A stretch of DNA of 64,000 nucleotides from Candidatus Eremiobacterota bacterium (lineage in GTDB: Bacteria > Vulcanimicrobiota > CADAWZ01 > Ess09-12): contig JAVHLM010000019.1 in assembly GCA_031082125.1 (NCBI GenBank), positions 1 to 64,000 of the forward strand, read 5' to 3'. The notes beneath the pieces were generated by a model. That model worked only from the letters and a program-made list of their open reading frames with translations. It did no database searches and was not told where the DNA came from. The translations under genes and the position numbers were made by a program. Shown piece by piece: positions 43,245 to 52,577 of the stretch. Numbering within the stretch: position 1 is the stretch's first letter; every line of letters begins with the position of its first letter.

Positions 43245-43490
43245 ATGGCATTCTTCAAATACCATGCCAGAGATCATGAAGCAAAGGAACTCACAAAGGG
43301 CACCATAGAGGCCGAGAACCGCAAGGATGCCATGGCAAAGCTGAGGGCAATGGGCCTCACAGTCCTCTCCATTGAGCAGACTTTCAAAAACCCTGACCAG
43401 AAGGCTGCGGTGAAAAAGTCCTTCCTGGACATCTTCAGGGAAAAGACCGACAGCATCGTCATCGCTATCATGAAAAAACTGAAATTATAG
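43245..43490 (+). CDS. stand-alone GspF/PilC N-terminal domain protein
   Basis: The 81-residue protein follows AGGAGGGGGG. FFKYHARDHEAKELTKGTIEA and AMAKLRAMGLTVLSIEQ are the N-terminal cytoplasmic helical segment found in type II secretion/type IV pilus inner-membrane platform proteins. The usual two transmembrane-helix repeats of about 300 residues are absent, and the downstream frame belongs to another gene. It may be a free domain with a regulatory role, or a relic with an intact start. The end is Lys-rich. Confidence 0.65.
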   Translation: MAFFKYHARDHEAKELTKGTIEAENRKDAMAKLRAMGLTVLSIEQTFKNPDQKAAVKKSFLDIFREKTDSIVIAIMKKLKL

Positions 43491-43503
43491 CCGGGGAGAC
43501 CGC

Positions 43504-44874
43504 TTGAAAATAGTCCTCATCGACGCCAGAGACACCGCTTACTATCCCCCTGTCATCGCCATGCCCCTGGGGCTCTGCTCTCTCGCTGCCTTTCTTCAGC
43601 ACCACATCCCTGAATGCCAGATAGTGATTAAAGAAGGTTATCAAAGCTCCGCCGATGACGACGCCGACCTCGTGGGAATCTCAACAGTAAGCCTCTTCTA
43701 TCCCCAGGCACTTTCCATCGCGAAGAACCTGAAGCTCACAAGGCCTGCACTTCCCGTCGTGCTCGGGGGAATTCATATAACGGCCCTCCCTCATACCCTC
43801 GACGATGCTTTTGATATCGGGGTGATCGGCGAAGGCGAGGAGACCTTTCTCGAGCTTGTGAGGCTGTTCCAGGGGACCGGAGCCCTGCCCGCCGATGAAC
43901 TGGGTCTGGTGAAAGGTATTGCCTTTCACCACGGTGGTAAAGTCATTATCACTGATCCGCGGCCTCTTATAAGGCCCCTCGATATTATCCCCCCGCCAAA
44001 GAGAGACCTCCTTGAAGAAACAAACCGCTTCATATTGCAGCAAACCTCAAGGGGATGCCCCTTCAGATGCTCCTTCTGTGCCCTCGTGGGATTCAACAGG
44101 ACATACAGGACCTTCTCACCTGGCTACGTGGTCTCAGAGCTGGAGGAAAATACCAGGGGGAAGAGCTTTACGGAGCTCTCCCTCGTGGACGACCTCTTCT
44201 CGGCCGATATAAAAAGGCTTGAAGCAATAGCCCGCATGGTGAAGGAAAGGGGGCTCCACCGGAAAATGTCGCTTGGCGCCACCATACGAGCCGACCTGGT
44301 GAGGGAAGAGACGCTTGAGATCCTGAAAAGCCTCCATGTGGCAAAAGTCTATATCGGCCTCGAATCAGGGTCCGACACCACTCTCGGCTACCTCAAGAAG
44401 AGCACTGTCACCGTGGCCCAGAACCAGCGGGCCCTTGATCTCTGCTACGGCGCCGGGATTCTCGTGGACGGCTCCTTTATCATCGGCGCCCCTTATGAAG
44501 AAAGAGAGGATTTCAAGGCAACCTATGAATTCATCTACCATAACTATAAAGCAGGAAAACTGGCCACGGTGCGCGTTGCGCCCCTTACCCCCTATCCGGG
44601 CTCTGCCGTCTGGGAATATGCAGCATCTAGAGGACTGGTGGGAGAAGATATGGACTGGGGTGCCCTGGAAATGTCCCTCGGCAGCTTTGACCCTTCAAGG
44701 TTTATCTACCTCAATGAGAAAATACCCCGCGTGGAATTCGTGAAATTCGTGGAAATATTCGAGGATCTCACCTCTTCCATCAACAGGCGCTTCCTCCGGC
44801 AGATCGGAATTGAGGAAAAATACGCAACACTTGACAGAGGGAGAGTGCAGCGCTATATGGAGAAACACTCCTGA
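43504..44874 (+). CDS. B12-binding radical SAM protein
   Basis: The 456-residue protein starts at TTG (43504) after the sequence GGGGAGACC. Residues 1-150 are a cobalamin-binding-like domain (PLGLCSLAAF, GGIHITALPHT and the GEGEETF segment). CPFRCSFC (Cys185, Cys189, Cys192) is the radical SAM cluster site, followed by LSLVDDLFSAD and the YIGLESGS strand. This class (BchE/Elp3-like layout) performs methylations, cyclisations or methylthiolations. The substrate is unknown. It is 13 nt from the preceding small gene, so may be cotranscribed. Confidence 0.82.
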   Translation: MKIVLIDARDTAYYPPVIAMPLGLCSLAAFLQHHIPECQIVIKEGYQSSADDDADLVGISTVSLFYPQALSIAKNLKLTRPALPVVLGGIHITALPHTLDDAFDIGVIGEGEETFLELVRLFQGTGALPADELGLVKGIAFHHGGKVIITDPRPLIRPLDIIPPPKRDLLEETNRFILQQTSRGCPFRCSFCALVGFNRTYRTFSPGYVVSELEENTRGKSFTELSLVDDLFSADIKRLEAIARMVKERGLHRKMSLGATIRADLVREETLEILKSLHVAKVYIGLESGSDTTLGYLKKSTVTVAQNQRALDLCYGAGILVDGSFIIGAPYEEREDFKATYEFIYHNYKAGKLATVRVAPLTPYPGSAVWEYAASRGLVGEDMDWGALEMSLGSFDPSRFIYLNEKIPRVEFVKFVEIFEDLTSSINRRFLRQIGIEEKYATLDRGRVQRYMEKHS

Positions 44875-44878
44875 TACC

Positions 44879-44907
44879 TTGACGAACGTCACACTCTCGA
44901 GTATAAT
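44879..44907 (+). promoter_or_regulatory. promoter of the DUF4912-GH57-EEP-Fic-PLD operon
   Basis: TTGACG (44879-44884), 17 nt, TATAAT (44902-44907), directly after the radical SAM stop. ACTCTCGAGT (44893-44902) overlaps the -10 box. A leader of about 190 nt precedes the first gene; no ORF or clear structure was seen in it. Confidence 0.75.
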
Positions 44908-45102
44908 GATGCCGTCTGGTAAGTTCTGGAGTAAAAGACCGCGTCATGGCCCCCTGAAACAGTGCCCTGTACAATTCCCGCCTTCACCGCGCCAAGAGGA
45001 TTCTCCGGAGATTACAAGAATTCATGAAAATACGTCATATTTGTGGTTTTTATTATGTATTTCTCAACAGGCAAGAATAGATCGCAAGAGCGAGGAATAT
45101 GG

Positions 45103-46467
45103 ATGCTTCACGAAGAGAGCCGGGATCCTGAGAGCGAACAAGGAAACGATGCTCTTTTCCCTTTGGATCCTATTATTGACGCTATCCCGTCACTTGAGGA
45201 GCTCGGTGCTTCCGACTTGGAAGAGGCTGAGGAAGGTACTGTCCCTCCCGCCGCTTTGTTGAAGCCTGCTCAAGATGATCTGGCCGAGGAACCTTCTTCA
45301 GAAGATAAAAAGCCTGAAGAAGAGAGAGAACCGCTCCAAAGTGCCGGGAAGATCGGCATGGACATCAACGAGGACAGCGACGAGGACAGCGACGAAGAGG
45401 ATGACGAGGAGAGCAAAGACGACAGGAACCGCGACGAAGGCCTGAACGGGGACTCCGATGGCGATTCTGCCAAGGAAAGCGAAGAAATCCCCGGCGGCCA
45501 TGGAAAGGTCCCGCAACGGGCAGCTCCCTCAAGAAATAATGATCTCCCTGAATCCTATAACGAAGATATCCTGGTATTTCTCGTGCGCGATCCCTTCATG
45601 GCCTTTGCTTACTGGGACCTGAGCCTCCAGAGAAAGGAGCTGATTTATCAGCTCCCCGAGCTTGAAGTGCCCCAGGGACAGCTTTTCCTTAAAGTATACA
45701 AGGGCCTCAACAGGGCCGAGCTTCTCCGCGATCCCCAGATCCACGCCGAGCTCCCCATCACCGGCCTGACCCGCTCCTGTTACTTCGCCATTGATGAAGG
45801 GTTCGACGCTTACTGCGGCGCCATTGAATTTGTCCCCTTCTTTGACGAGCCATTGACAATTGCCCGCTCAAACACCATAACGCCTCCCAAGGCCTCGATG
45901 TCTGGAGAGCTCGATGAGGAATGGAAGGCAATCGAGAGGATATACAAGCGCTTCTATCAGCTTGTGAAGAGAGAGCAGACCCAGGACCAGCAGATCAAAG
46001 AGATGATCACCAAGGAGGAGCTTGAGGAGATTGAGCTGCTCCAGGATCTTGACAGGGAAGAGAAGATCGAGAAGGTGATGTTAGAGACCGTTTCCGCCGA
46101 GCAGGAAGAAAAAGGCTCCCTCCAGAAAGAAGTGTATGAAGCTTCTGCCCTCAGGGAGCCCCTGGCCTGGGAGGAAGTGCCTGCTGAAAGGGAGGCACAG
46201 AAAGAGCTTGATGCCCTTGAGAGCCTTGAAAGCCTCAGCGAGAGAGAGATTGAAAGCCATATTGAAAGAATAGCGGCTGAGACCGGCATTGCCAAGGAGA
46301 CGCTTGTCGCGATAAGAGAGCGCCGCCACGAAAGGACCGAGAAAAGGGCTCAGATTCTAAGGCGTCTTGTGGCACTCTACATACAGAAGCAGACCCCTTC
46401 CGGAGGCATCTATGGCCCGATATTTCCCCATGGGGCTCCCCCCCCTCTCCCTGATGAAAAGCCCTGA
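45103..46467 (+). CDS. DUF4912 protein with acidic linker and coiled coil
   Basis: The protein has 454 residues from the ATG at 45103, with GAGG 7 nt upstream; starts at 45043 or 45055 would lengthen it by up to 20 residues. An acidic Ser/Asp/Glu-rich segment (about 80-140) precedes a DUF4912-like domain (about 150-260: YNEDILVFLVRDPFMAFAYWDLS). Charged helices follow (REEKIEKVMLE and SEREIESHIERI), and a Pro/Gly-rich tail. DUF4912 proteins are commonly encoded beside GH57 amylolytic enzymes, as here; they may scaffold or target glycan metabolism. The function is unproven. Confidence 0.75.
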   Translation: MLHEESRDPESEQGNDALFPLDPIIDAIPSLEELGASDLEEAEEGTVPPAALLKPAQDDLAEEPSSEDKKPEEEREPLQSAGKIGMDINEDSDEDSDEEDDEESKDDRNRDEGLNGDSDGDSAKESEEIPGGHGKVPQRAAPSRNNDLPESYNEDILVFLVRDPFMAFAYWDLSLQRKELIYQLPELEVPQGQLFLKVYKGLNRAELLRDPQIHAELPITGLTRSCYFAIDEGFDAYCGAIEFVPFFDEPLTIARSNTITPPKASMSGELDEEWKAIERIYKRFYQLVKREQTQDQQIKEMITKEELEEIELLQDLDREEKIEKVMLETVSAEQEEKGSLQKEVYEASALREPLAWEEVPAEREAQKELDALESLESLSEREIESHIERIAAETGIAKETLVAIRERRHERTEKRAQILRRLVALYIQKQTPSGGIYGPIFPHGAPPPLPDEKP

Positions 46468-46521
46468 GAATCACTCCGCGCCACCCCATCCCGGCATTAC
46501 CCTCCGGAGGCGTTAAGCTCG

Positions 46522-48129
46522 ATGGAACAGGGTTATCTGATAATGGTCCTCCATGCCCACCTCCCTTTTGTAAGGCACCCCGAGTACAGAGACTCCTTTG
46601 AAGAAAAATGGCTCTATGAAGCAATTACAGAGACTTATATCCCCCTCATCCGCGTCTATCAGCAGCTTATAGAGCAGAATATCAACTTCAGGATCACTAT
46701 GTCGCTTACTCCGCCTCTTATGGAGATGCTTGCCGACGAACTGCTCCAGAAACGCTACGTGGCCCATATCGAGAAGCTCATAGAGCTTGCGGAAAAGGAA
46801 AAAACAAGAACGCGCAATGACCAGGAGTTCTACCCTCTGGCCCTCATGTACGAGCGCAAATTCAAAGAGGCCCGGGAAGTCTTCGTGGACCGTTATAAGA
46901 TGAACATCCTCACCGCTTTCAAGGAAATCAAGGATCACGGGTCACTTGAGATCATGACCTGCTGTGCCACCCATGGCTTCCTGCCCCTCATGGCCCTCCA
47001 CAAGGAAGCCGTAAGGGCGCAGATTTTCATAGCCGTCAGAAACTACCGCAAGCACATGGGCTCTTCGCCGAGAGGCATATGGCTTGCCGAATGCGGCTAT
47101 TACCCTCAGGATGACCTGATCCTCAAGGAGGCGGGAATAAAATTCTTCTTCGTGGATTCCCATGGCCTGATACTTGCCACGCCACGGCCCAAGTATGCCC
47201 TTTACTCGGCAGTGTACTGCCCTTCAGGCGTTGCGGTCTTCGCCCGCGACCCCGAGTCGTCTAAGCAGGTCTGGAGCTCCAAGGAAGGCTACCCCGGAGA
47301 TTTCGACTACCGCGAATTCTACCGCGACGTGGGATACGACCTGCCCATGGAGTATATAGCCCCCTATATCCACGAGAGCGGCATAAGGATCAATACGGGC
47401 GTCAAATACTACCGCATCACCGGTCCCACGGACCAGAAAAAGCCTTATGCCGAGGAGCGGGCTCTCGAAAAGACCAGAATCCATGCCCACCATTTCATCA
47501 TGAGCAGGGTCAAGCAGTCGGAGTACCTGAGAGAGATCATGGGACGGCTCCCTGTCATCACTTGCCCTTACGATGCAGAGCTTTACGGTCACTGGTGGTA
47601 CGAGGGCCCCCAATTCCTGAAAGCGGTCTTTGAAGGGATTGCAAAAGAGCAATACCCCATAAAGCCTGTAACTCCGATGGATTACCTGGAAATATACCCC
47701 GAGAACCCCGTTGCCACTCCCAGCCACTCAAGCTGGGGCCACAAGGGCTACTCGGAATATTGGCTTGAAGAGTGCAATGACTGGATTTACCGCCACCTCC
47801 ACAAGGCAGCGGAGCGGATGAATGCTCTGGCCACGACCTTCAGGGACGCCAGCGATCCCCTCACCGTGAGGGCTCTCAACCAGGCCGCGAGGGAACTGCT
47901 CCTTGCTCAGAGCAGCGACTGGGCCTTCATCATCAAGACCGCCACATGCGTCGAATACGCCGCGATGCGCACAAAAGAGCATGTGCTCAATTTTACCACC
48001 CTCTACGAGGAGATCATGGATCGCCGCGTCAATGAAACCTCCCTGATAAAGCTCGAAGAGAAAAACAACATTTTCAGTGAGATAGATTATCGCATTTATG
48101 CTTCGGATAAACCGGCGCAGGAGGCCTGA
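46522..48129 (+). CDS. GH57 family 1,4-alpha-glucan branching enzyme-like protein
   Basis: The 535-residue protein has HAHLPFVRHPEYR at the N-terminus, a typical GH57 start. The catalytic nucleophile is seen in WLAECGY (Glu190) and the acid/base in CPYDAELYGHWW (Asp351). The C-terminal helical DUF1957-like domain follows (ELLLAQSSDWAFI). Family members of this length make alpha-1,6 branches or act as 4-alpha-glucanotransferases on glycogen. It ends in TGATG, so the next gene starts within its stop. Confidence 0.88.
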   Translation: MEQGYLIMVLHAHLPFVRHPEYRDSFEEKWLYEAITETYIPLIRVYQQLIEQNINFRITMSLTPPLMEMLADELLQKRYVAHIEKLIELAEKEKTRTRNDQEFYPLALMYERKFKEAREVFVDRYKMNILTAFKEIKDHGSLEIMTCCATHGFLPLMALHKEAVRAQIFIAVRNYRKHMGSSPRGIWLAECGYYPQDDLILKEAGIKFFFVDSHGLILATPRPKYALYSAVYCPSGVAVFARDPESSKQVWSSKEGYPGDFDYREFYRDVGYDLPMEYIAPYIHESGIRINTGVKYYRITGPTDQKKPYAEERALEKTRIHAHHFIMSRVKQSEYLREIMGRLPVITCPYDAELYGHWWYEGPQFLKAVFEGIAKEQYPIKPVTPMDYLEIYPENPVATPSHSSWGHKGYSEYWLEECNDWIYRHLHKAAERMNALATTFRDASDPLTVRALNQAARELLLAQSSDWAFIIKTATCVEYAAMRTKEHVLNFTTLYEEIMDRRVNETSLIKLEEKNNIFSEIDYRIYASDKPAQEA

Positions 48130-48905
48130 TGAGAAGAAGAATAGCAAGACCTCTCGCACAACCAGTCGTGGTGGCGTCCTATAACCTCCATGGGACACAG
48201 GACAACGACTCTTCAAGATTTCCCGCCATTGCCAGGGAGCTTGCAGCCCACCGTGTCGATATCTGCGGCTTCCAGGAGGTGGTAAAGAGCGAGACAATAG
48301 AGGATACAAGCTACCAGGTGGCCCGGTACCTTTCACACCTCACGGGAACCAGGTACCACACCTACTGGGCTTTCTGCCATCCCTTCTATGACCGCTATCC
48401 CGAGGGAATCTCCATTCTCTCGAGGTTTCCCATCACCTCACCATCAGTGATAGACCTGGACGTGACGCTCAGGAGGGGGGCGAAGCCCCTCATGCCCAGG
48501 AAGGCACTAGCTGCCTCTATTGCAGTAAGGGGAAAAAGGATTATCTTTGTGACCCTCCATCTTGATCACCACCGGATGGCGGCAGTCCGCACCGCCCAGC
48601 TGACGCTGCTGCTGAGAAAGCTTTCTTCTCTTTACGGCATCAGGGGTATCCAGGGAACGGTGGTAACAGGCGACTTCAACGCCTCGGAGTGGTCAAGCCC
48701 GCTCAATCTGATGAAAAGAAGGAGCTTCAGAGACACTTACCGTCTTATCAACGGCTGGGGAGGGAATACCTTTCCCTCCTGCAGCCCTTCCTGCAGGATT
48801 GATTTTATCCTGCTGAAAGGAAGAATGAAGATCCTGAACAGCTACCTGATTCTCAAGGATTCCTGGATGAGCGATCATGCAGGCGTCCTCTCCATCATTA
48901 GGTAA
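48129..48905 (+). CDS. endonuclease/exonuclease/phosphatase (EEP) family protein
   Basis: The 258-residue protein is translationally coupled to GH57. EEP motifs are complete: VASYNLHG, GFQEV, VTLHLDHH, VTGDFNASEW, RIDFIL and a terminal SDHAGV. The fold cleaves phosphodiesters or phosphomonoesters in DNA, RNA, inositol phosphates or lipids. No signal peptide is seen, so the substrate is probably cytoplasmic. The substrate is not determinable here. Confidence 0.85.
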   Translation: MRRRIARPLAQPVVVASYNLHGTQDNDSSRFPAIARELAAHRVDICGFQEVVKSETIEDTSYQVARYLSHLTGTRYHTYWAFCHPFYDRYPEGISILSRFPITSPSVIDLDVTLRRGAKPLMPRKALAASIAVRGKRIIFVTLHLDHHRMAAVRTAQLTLLLRKLSSLYGIRGIQGTVVTGDFNASEWSSPLNLMKRRSFRDTYRLINGWGGNTFPSCSPSCRIDFILLKGRMKILNSYLILKDSWMSDHAGVLSIIR

Positions 48906-48933
48906 AATCGCTCCGGGAAAGGGGGGAGAGGGA

Positions 48934-50955
48934 ATGAACACAAGGACCGCGCCGGTCTATGAATGGGACCACAACTGCCAGAGAATCCACGAAACGCTCG
49001 AGAGAAATTTTTCCCACATAGGAAGGGAGCTCTATGAGCTTGAGCACTGCGGGGTGCCGGAGAGCCTCGGGGACCTCCTCAATTACTACAAGAAATGGCA
49101 TTACAACAACGAGCTCTTCACACAGAGCCAGGAGGAGGTGGTCTCCAGAAAAAAGGTCATTGAGAGCCTTTCAAAAAAAGGGTACGGTGTGAGCATTGAC
49201 CTGGCAAAGGATATGACCTCCTTCCAGATGAAGGAGCTCAAGTGGCGGCTCCAGGGCCTTCTCTATACCTTTTCGGTGCCCATCGGGAAAGTACGGGCCT
49301 CAATCTATCTCCCTCAGGCCCAGGAGCGAAACAGGAACTCTTCGTATATCATCAGGGAGCTCTGTAAAAAGCTGGGTAAAGACCCCGCCTCGGAGACTCC
49401 CGCTGCGGCGAAGCCTGCGCCGAGGCTCCCCATTGACCTCTTCCTGAGGATGGCAAAAGAGACACCGCCCCATGCCCACATGGCCCTTCTCAACAGGATG
49501 TTCCTTGAGCTCACCGAGGAATCGAGCACCATCATGGAGGGCTCAATCGGCGCCGTGAACGTGGACACACCGCAGCACCTCAAGTATATAGCCTCCAGGA
49601 ACCTGAGGGAGCTCTTCGGCTATCTCTACGACACCATCGGCCATGAGATCAGGATAGACCTGGACTGGATAAGAAAAATCCACTTTTTTCTCACGCGGGA
49701 CCTTGATCATTCCCACACATGGAGGGCAGGCGAGTTCCGCGGGGAGGACTTCGAGGACCGCAGCGGCCTCACTTTCGAATTTGGAAACTTCCAGAAAGGC
49801 CTTGAGGAGCTTTCAGAGTTCCTCGGCAAGGTAGACTGGGACATCGAGAACTTCAACAGGTTCACCTACAGCCTTGCCAGGCTCTACTACCTCCTCATCG
49901 GGATCCACCCATTTCTGGACAGCAACGGGAGAACGGCAAAGTGCCTCGTGAACCACCTCATGCTGAGGCGGGGCCTTCCGCCCATCATCTTCCACATGCA
50001 TGACGAGGTAATCTCGCTTCCCCGTTACGGCGGCAGCATACTGGAAATGCAGCACTATTTCCACCGCAGAATCGCCTCTTCGCTCGAGCATTACTTTTTT
50101 GAAAGAGAGAAGCTGGTACACTTCGGGAACCTTGAAAAGCACTTCTTTGGCGTCAACTTTGACGCCGGCTTCTATTTCAGGCACCTGAACGGCATCTTCC
50201 CGCTCATTGAGGTGGATTTCAAGGTCTATGTCCTGGACCGCTCCCATCACCTCTGGCAGCACTATATCAATCAATGCCGCATAGCCGTCCCCCGTGAGGA
50301 CCTCATCCCGTCGCTCATCATCTATTACGGGTTCACAAGGGAAGGCTCCCCCGAATGGGAGCACGAGGCGGAGCAGCCCCTGAGGGTGTGGTGGTTCCGC
50401 GGGAAGGATGCCAATGACATCCCTTACTTCGGCGCGACATGCTTCATTGAGCTTGGATGGCATCTTGCCTCATATGATTTCCTGGAAATCTCCCTGGCGT
50501 GCCCCCCCGAAGACCTTGGTTTTCTCAACAAGGATCTCAACTATCGCTACCGTATGGACCGCTCCCACCTTATGAAGATCGTGGGCAGCCATATAGCGGC
50601 CCTTCTGGGTGATACCCGGGCCCTGAATGACGAGGAGCTTGCCCCGCTGCGCGCCGCGAGGGACAGGCTTGAATGGCGCTCCTGCGAGGTGATCGACGGC
50701 TACCGCCTCCATGATCCTGAAGAAATGGCACTCCACAGGGCCCGGGCTCTCATGGAAAACAGCGATATCGCCGAAATCCTCAAGACAGTATTCATTCCCC
50801 AGCTCCTCCATCTGATCGGGAAGCACCATCTCACGGGAAGGGAAGACCCTGCCGACGGGGACAACCTGCTGGCGGTCCATCACTGCATCCAGGCATTTCT
50901 CCCTGCCACCGCCTACCTTGTCGGCTCCACCTTCTTCACTGAGAGGCCCCTATGA
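48934..50955 (+). CDS. large Fic-domain protein with inhibitory motif
   Basis: The protein has 673 residues from the ATG at 48934, behind a purine-rich GGGGGGAGAGGG. Residues about 180-370 are a Fic domain. STIMEG (198-203) fits the inhibitory [S/T]xxxE[G/N] helix, so activity is probably self-blocked. The active-site loop is HPFLDSNGRTAK (325-336), which has Ser for the usual Gly and Lys for the final Arg of HPFx[D/E]GNGRxxR. The catalytic His and Asn are kept. The N-terminal 180 and C-terminal 300 residues are unrecognised. Fic enzymes add AMP or other phosphoryl groups to proteins. It overlaps the PLD gene by ATGA. Confidence 0.82.
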   Translation: MNTRTAPVYEWDHNCQRIHETLERNFSHIGRELYELEHCGVPESLGDLLNYYKKWHYNNELFTQSQEEVVSRKKVIESLSKKGYGVSIDLAKDMTSFQMKELKWRLQGLLYTFSVPIGKVRASIYLPQAQERNRNSSYIIRELCKKLGKDPASETPAAAKPAPRLPIDLFLRMAKETPPHAHMALLNRMFLELTEESSTIMEGSIGAVNVDTPQHLKYIASRNLRELFGYLYDTIGHEIRIDLDWIRKIHFFLTRDLDHSHTWRAGEFRGEDFEDRSGLTFEFGNFQKGLEELSEFLGKVDWDIENFNRFTYSLARLYYLLIGIHPFLDSNGRTAKCLVNHLMLRRGLPPIIFHMHDEVISLPRYGGSILEMQHYFHRRIASSLEHYFFEREKLVHFGNLEKHFFGVNFDAGFYFRHLNGIFPLIEVDFKVYVLDRSHHLWQHYINQCRIAVPREDLIPSLIIYYGFTREGSPEWEHEAEQPLRVWWFRGKDANDIPYFGATCFIELGWHLASYDFLEISLACPPEDLGFLNKDLNYRYRMDRSHLMKIVGSHIAALLGDTRALNDEELAPLRAARDRLEWRSCEVIDGYRLHDPEEMALHRARALMENSDIAEILKTVFIPQLLHLIGKHHLTGREDPADGDNLLAVHHCIQAFLPATAYLVGSTFFTERPL

Positions 50956-52574
50956 GCGAAACCGCTGAACATTCTGCCATGCCGGCCTACAAATGGATAG
51001 AAGAGCCCAGAAAGGTGCAGAACATCCACGGCATGGAACTCTGGCACTTCAACGGGGGAATAGGCTTCAGGGTCAGAAACTACGGCCCCTCCAAGTCACT
51101 GGTGATAAGGCTCTCACTTTACAGGGAGGATAACACCATTGAGTATTATCTCATGAGGGCCTATTTTGTCGAGCCATGGGGTCAAGAGCATGAAAAATGG
51201 CAGACCCATCAGCTCGTGCTTTTTCCTTACGAGAGCCTCCATGGCGCTGTCAACATCGTCACCTTTTCCTACCTGCTCCATAAGGATGGGCGGGCCATCC
51301 CTTCGGAGTATGAATACAAATTTGCCCGCCGAGAGGATTTTTTCAGGGCTTACGTGGAGCAGGGGGATTTCCACGAAGAGCATTTCAAGCGCAGAAGCTC
51401 CTATTACGTAGAGGACATAAGCTCCCATGCGCTTCAGAATGCCCTCCACTCAATACGCACCGAAAGGCAGAATGTGCCCATGAAGCCCTTCTTCACGAGG
51501 GGTGATCCGGGGGCGCCGGGGCACCCTGCAGGGGAGATCCATGCCATGCTTGACAGAGTGCTGGAGGCGAAGCACAGGGACCCCCATGGCAGGCACTACG
51601 TGCATCTTGCCATATTCAACTTTGAGAATGAGCACATTGCCAACCACCTGCTTCACCTCCACTCCCAGGGTGTGGAGGTTGAGTGCCTGGGCGGGTGGGA
51701 GCAGGTGAGCTCAGCCGACTGGTCGTGGGATGTGGCAAGGCTGCGTCGTGGAGGGATCCCTGTGTACGGCGTGGTAAGAAACACGCCCTATTCGCCCCAT
51801 GAGGGCATTGCCAGCATGCACACGAAAATCATGCTTTTTGACGGGCAGGCCGTCATGTCGGCCTCCTATAACCTGGACTTCCACCGCTGGGGAGGAAACT
51901 GGGAAAACGGCATCTTCTATTACTCGCCGCCCGTGAGCCTCCTCTATGAGCACGTGTACCAGGCTGTCAAGGGAGCGGTGGTCAAAAACCTTGCCATTAC
52001 GCTGAACGACTGGTACAACCTCTACTACACCCTTGGAGTCTCACACGTGCATGACGGCACCCTCATCTCGCCCTGTGATGCCCTGGCCCATGAGATCTAC
52101 AGGGCACAGACCTCCATATTTATTGCCATGTTTGACCTCGGAGACTTCACTCTCAAAGGCCCCCACTCGCGGGGGGTGAACCTTGTCGAGGCCCTCACCG
52201 AGGCTCACCGGAGGGGCGTGTATCTCGTGATCCTTCTGAACGGTTACAGGGCAGAACAGGAGCTCCCTCTCCCCGAAGACGGTGAATCGGTAAGGCCCTT
52301 GAAACCCGTTATCCAGCATCTGCTGGAGCAGGGGATAGAGGTGCTTCTCCTCTATTATCAAGACTCGCCCTATTCGCCCCTTCACCACAAATTCGCCGTC
52401 TTTGACGAGGAGACTGTCATCGCCGAATCGACGAACTGGTACTCTGCGAGCCTTTACTCTGACGAGGTCTTTTCCGTCATCAGGGACGGGAACCTTGCCC
52501 GCGAGTATATCGGCGAGCTGTTCCTGATGCTGAAAAAGTTCCGCATCCGCAGGGGGAGTGAAGTCTGGGTCTAG
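50952..52574 (+). CDS. phospholipase D-like protein with two HKD motifs
   Basis: The 540-residue protein has a beta-rich N-terminal domain (about 20-150), unrecognised but reminiscent of an Ig or carbohydrate-binding fold. Two HxKx4D motifs follow: MHTKIMLFDG and LHHKFAVFDE. Both are complete, as in phospholipase D, cardiolipin synthase and PLD-type nucleases. Two motifs in one chain would form one active site. There is no signal peptide or transmembrane helix. The gene closes the operon; the next gene is convergent, 3 nt away. Confidence 0.83.
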   Translation: MSETAEHSAMPAYKWIEEPRKVQNIHGMELWHFNGGIGFRVRNYGPSKSLVIRLSLYREDNTIEYYLMRAYFVEPWGQEHEKWQTHQLVLFPYESLHGAVNIVTFSYLLHKDGRAIPSEYEYKFARREDFFRAYVEQGDFHEEHFKRRSSYYVEDISSHALQNALHSIRTERQNVPMKPFFTRGDPGAPGHPAGEIHAMLDRVLEAKHRDPHGRHYVHLAIFNFENEHIANHLLHLHSQGVEVECLGGWEQVSSADWSWDVARLRRGGIPVYGVVRNTPYSPHEGIASMHTKIMLFDGQAVMSASYNLDFHRWGGNWENGIFYYSPPVSLLYEHVYQAVKGAVVKNLAITLNDWYNLYYTLGVSHVHDGTLISPCDALAHEIYRAQTSIFIAMFDLGDFTLKGPHSRGVNLVEALTEAHRRGVYLVILLNGYRAEQELPLPEDGESVRPLKPVIQHLLEQGIEVLLLYYQDSPYSPLHHKFAVFDEETVIAESTNWYSASLYSDEVFSVIRDGNLAREYIGELFLMLKKFRIRRGSEVWV

Positions 52575-52577
52575 GGC

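Noticed and set aside
45360-45420. GAC/GAG/GAA-rich stretch as a microsatellite
   Set aside because: It simply encodes the acidic linker of the DUF4912 protein; the units are irregular.
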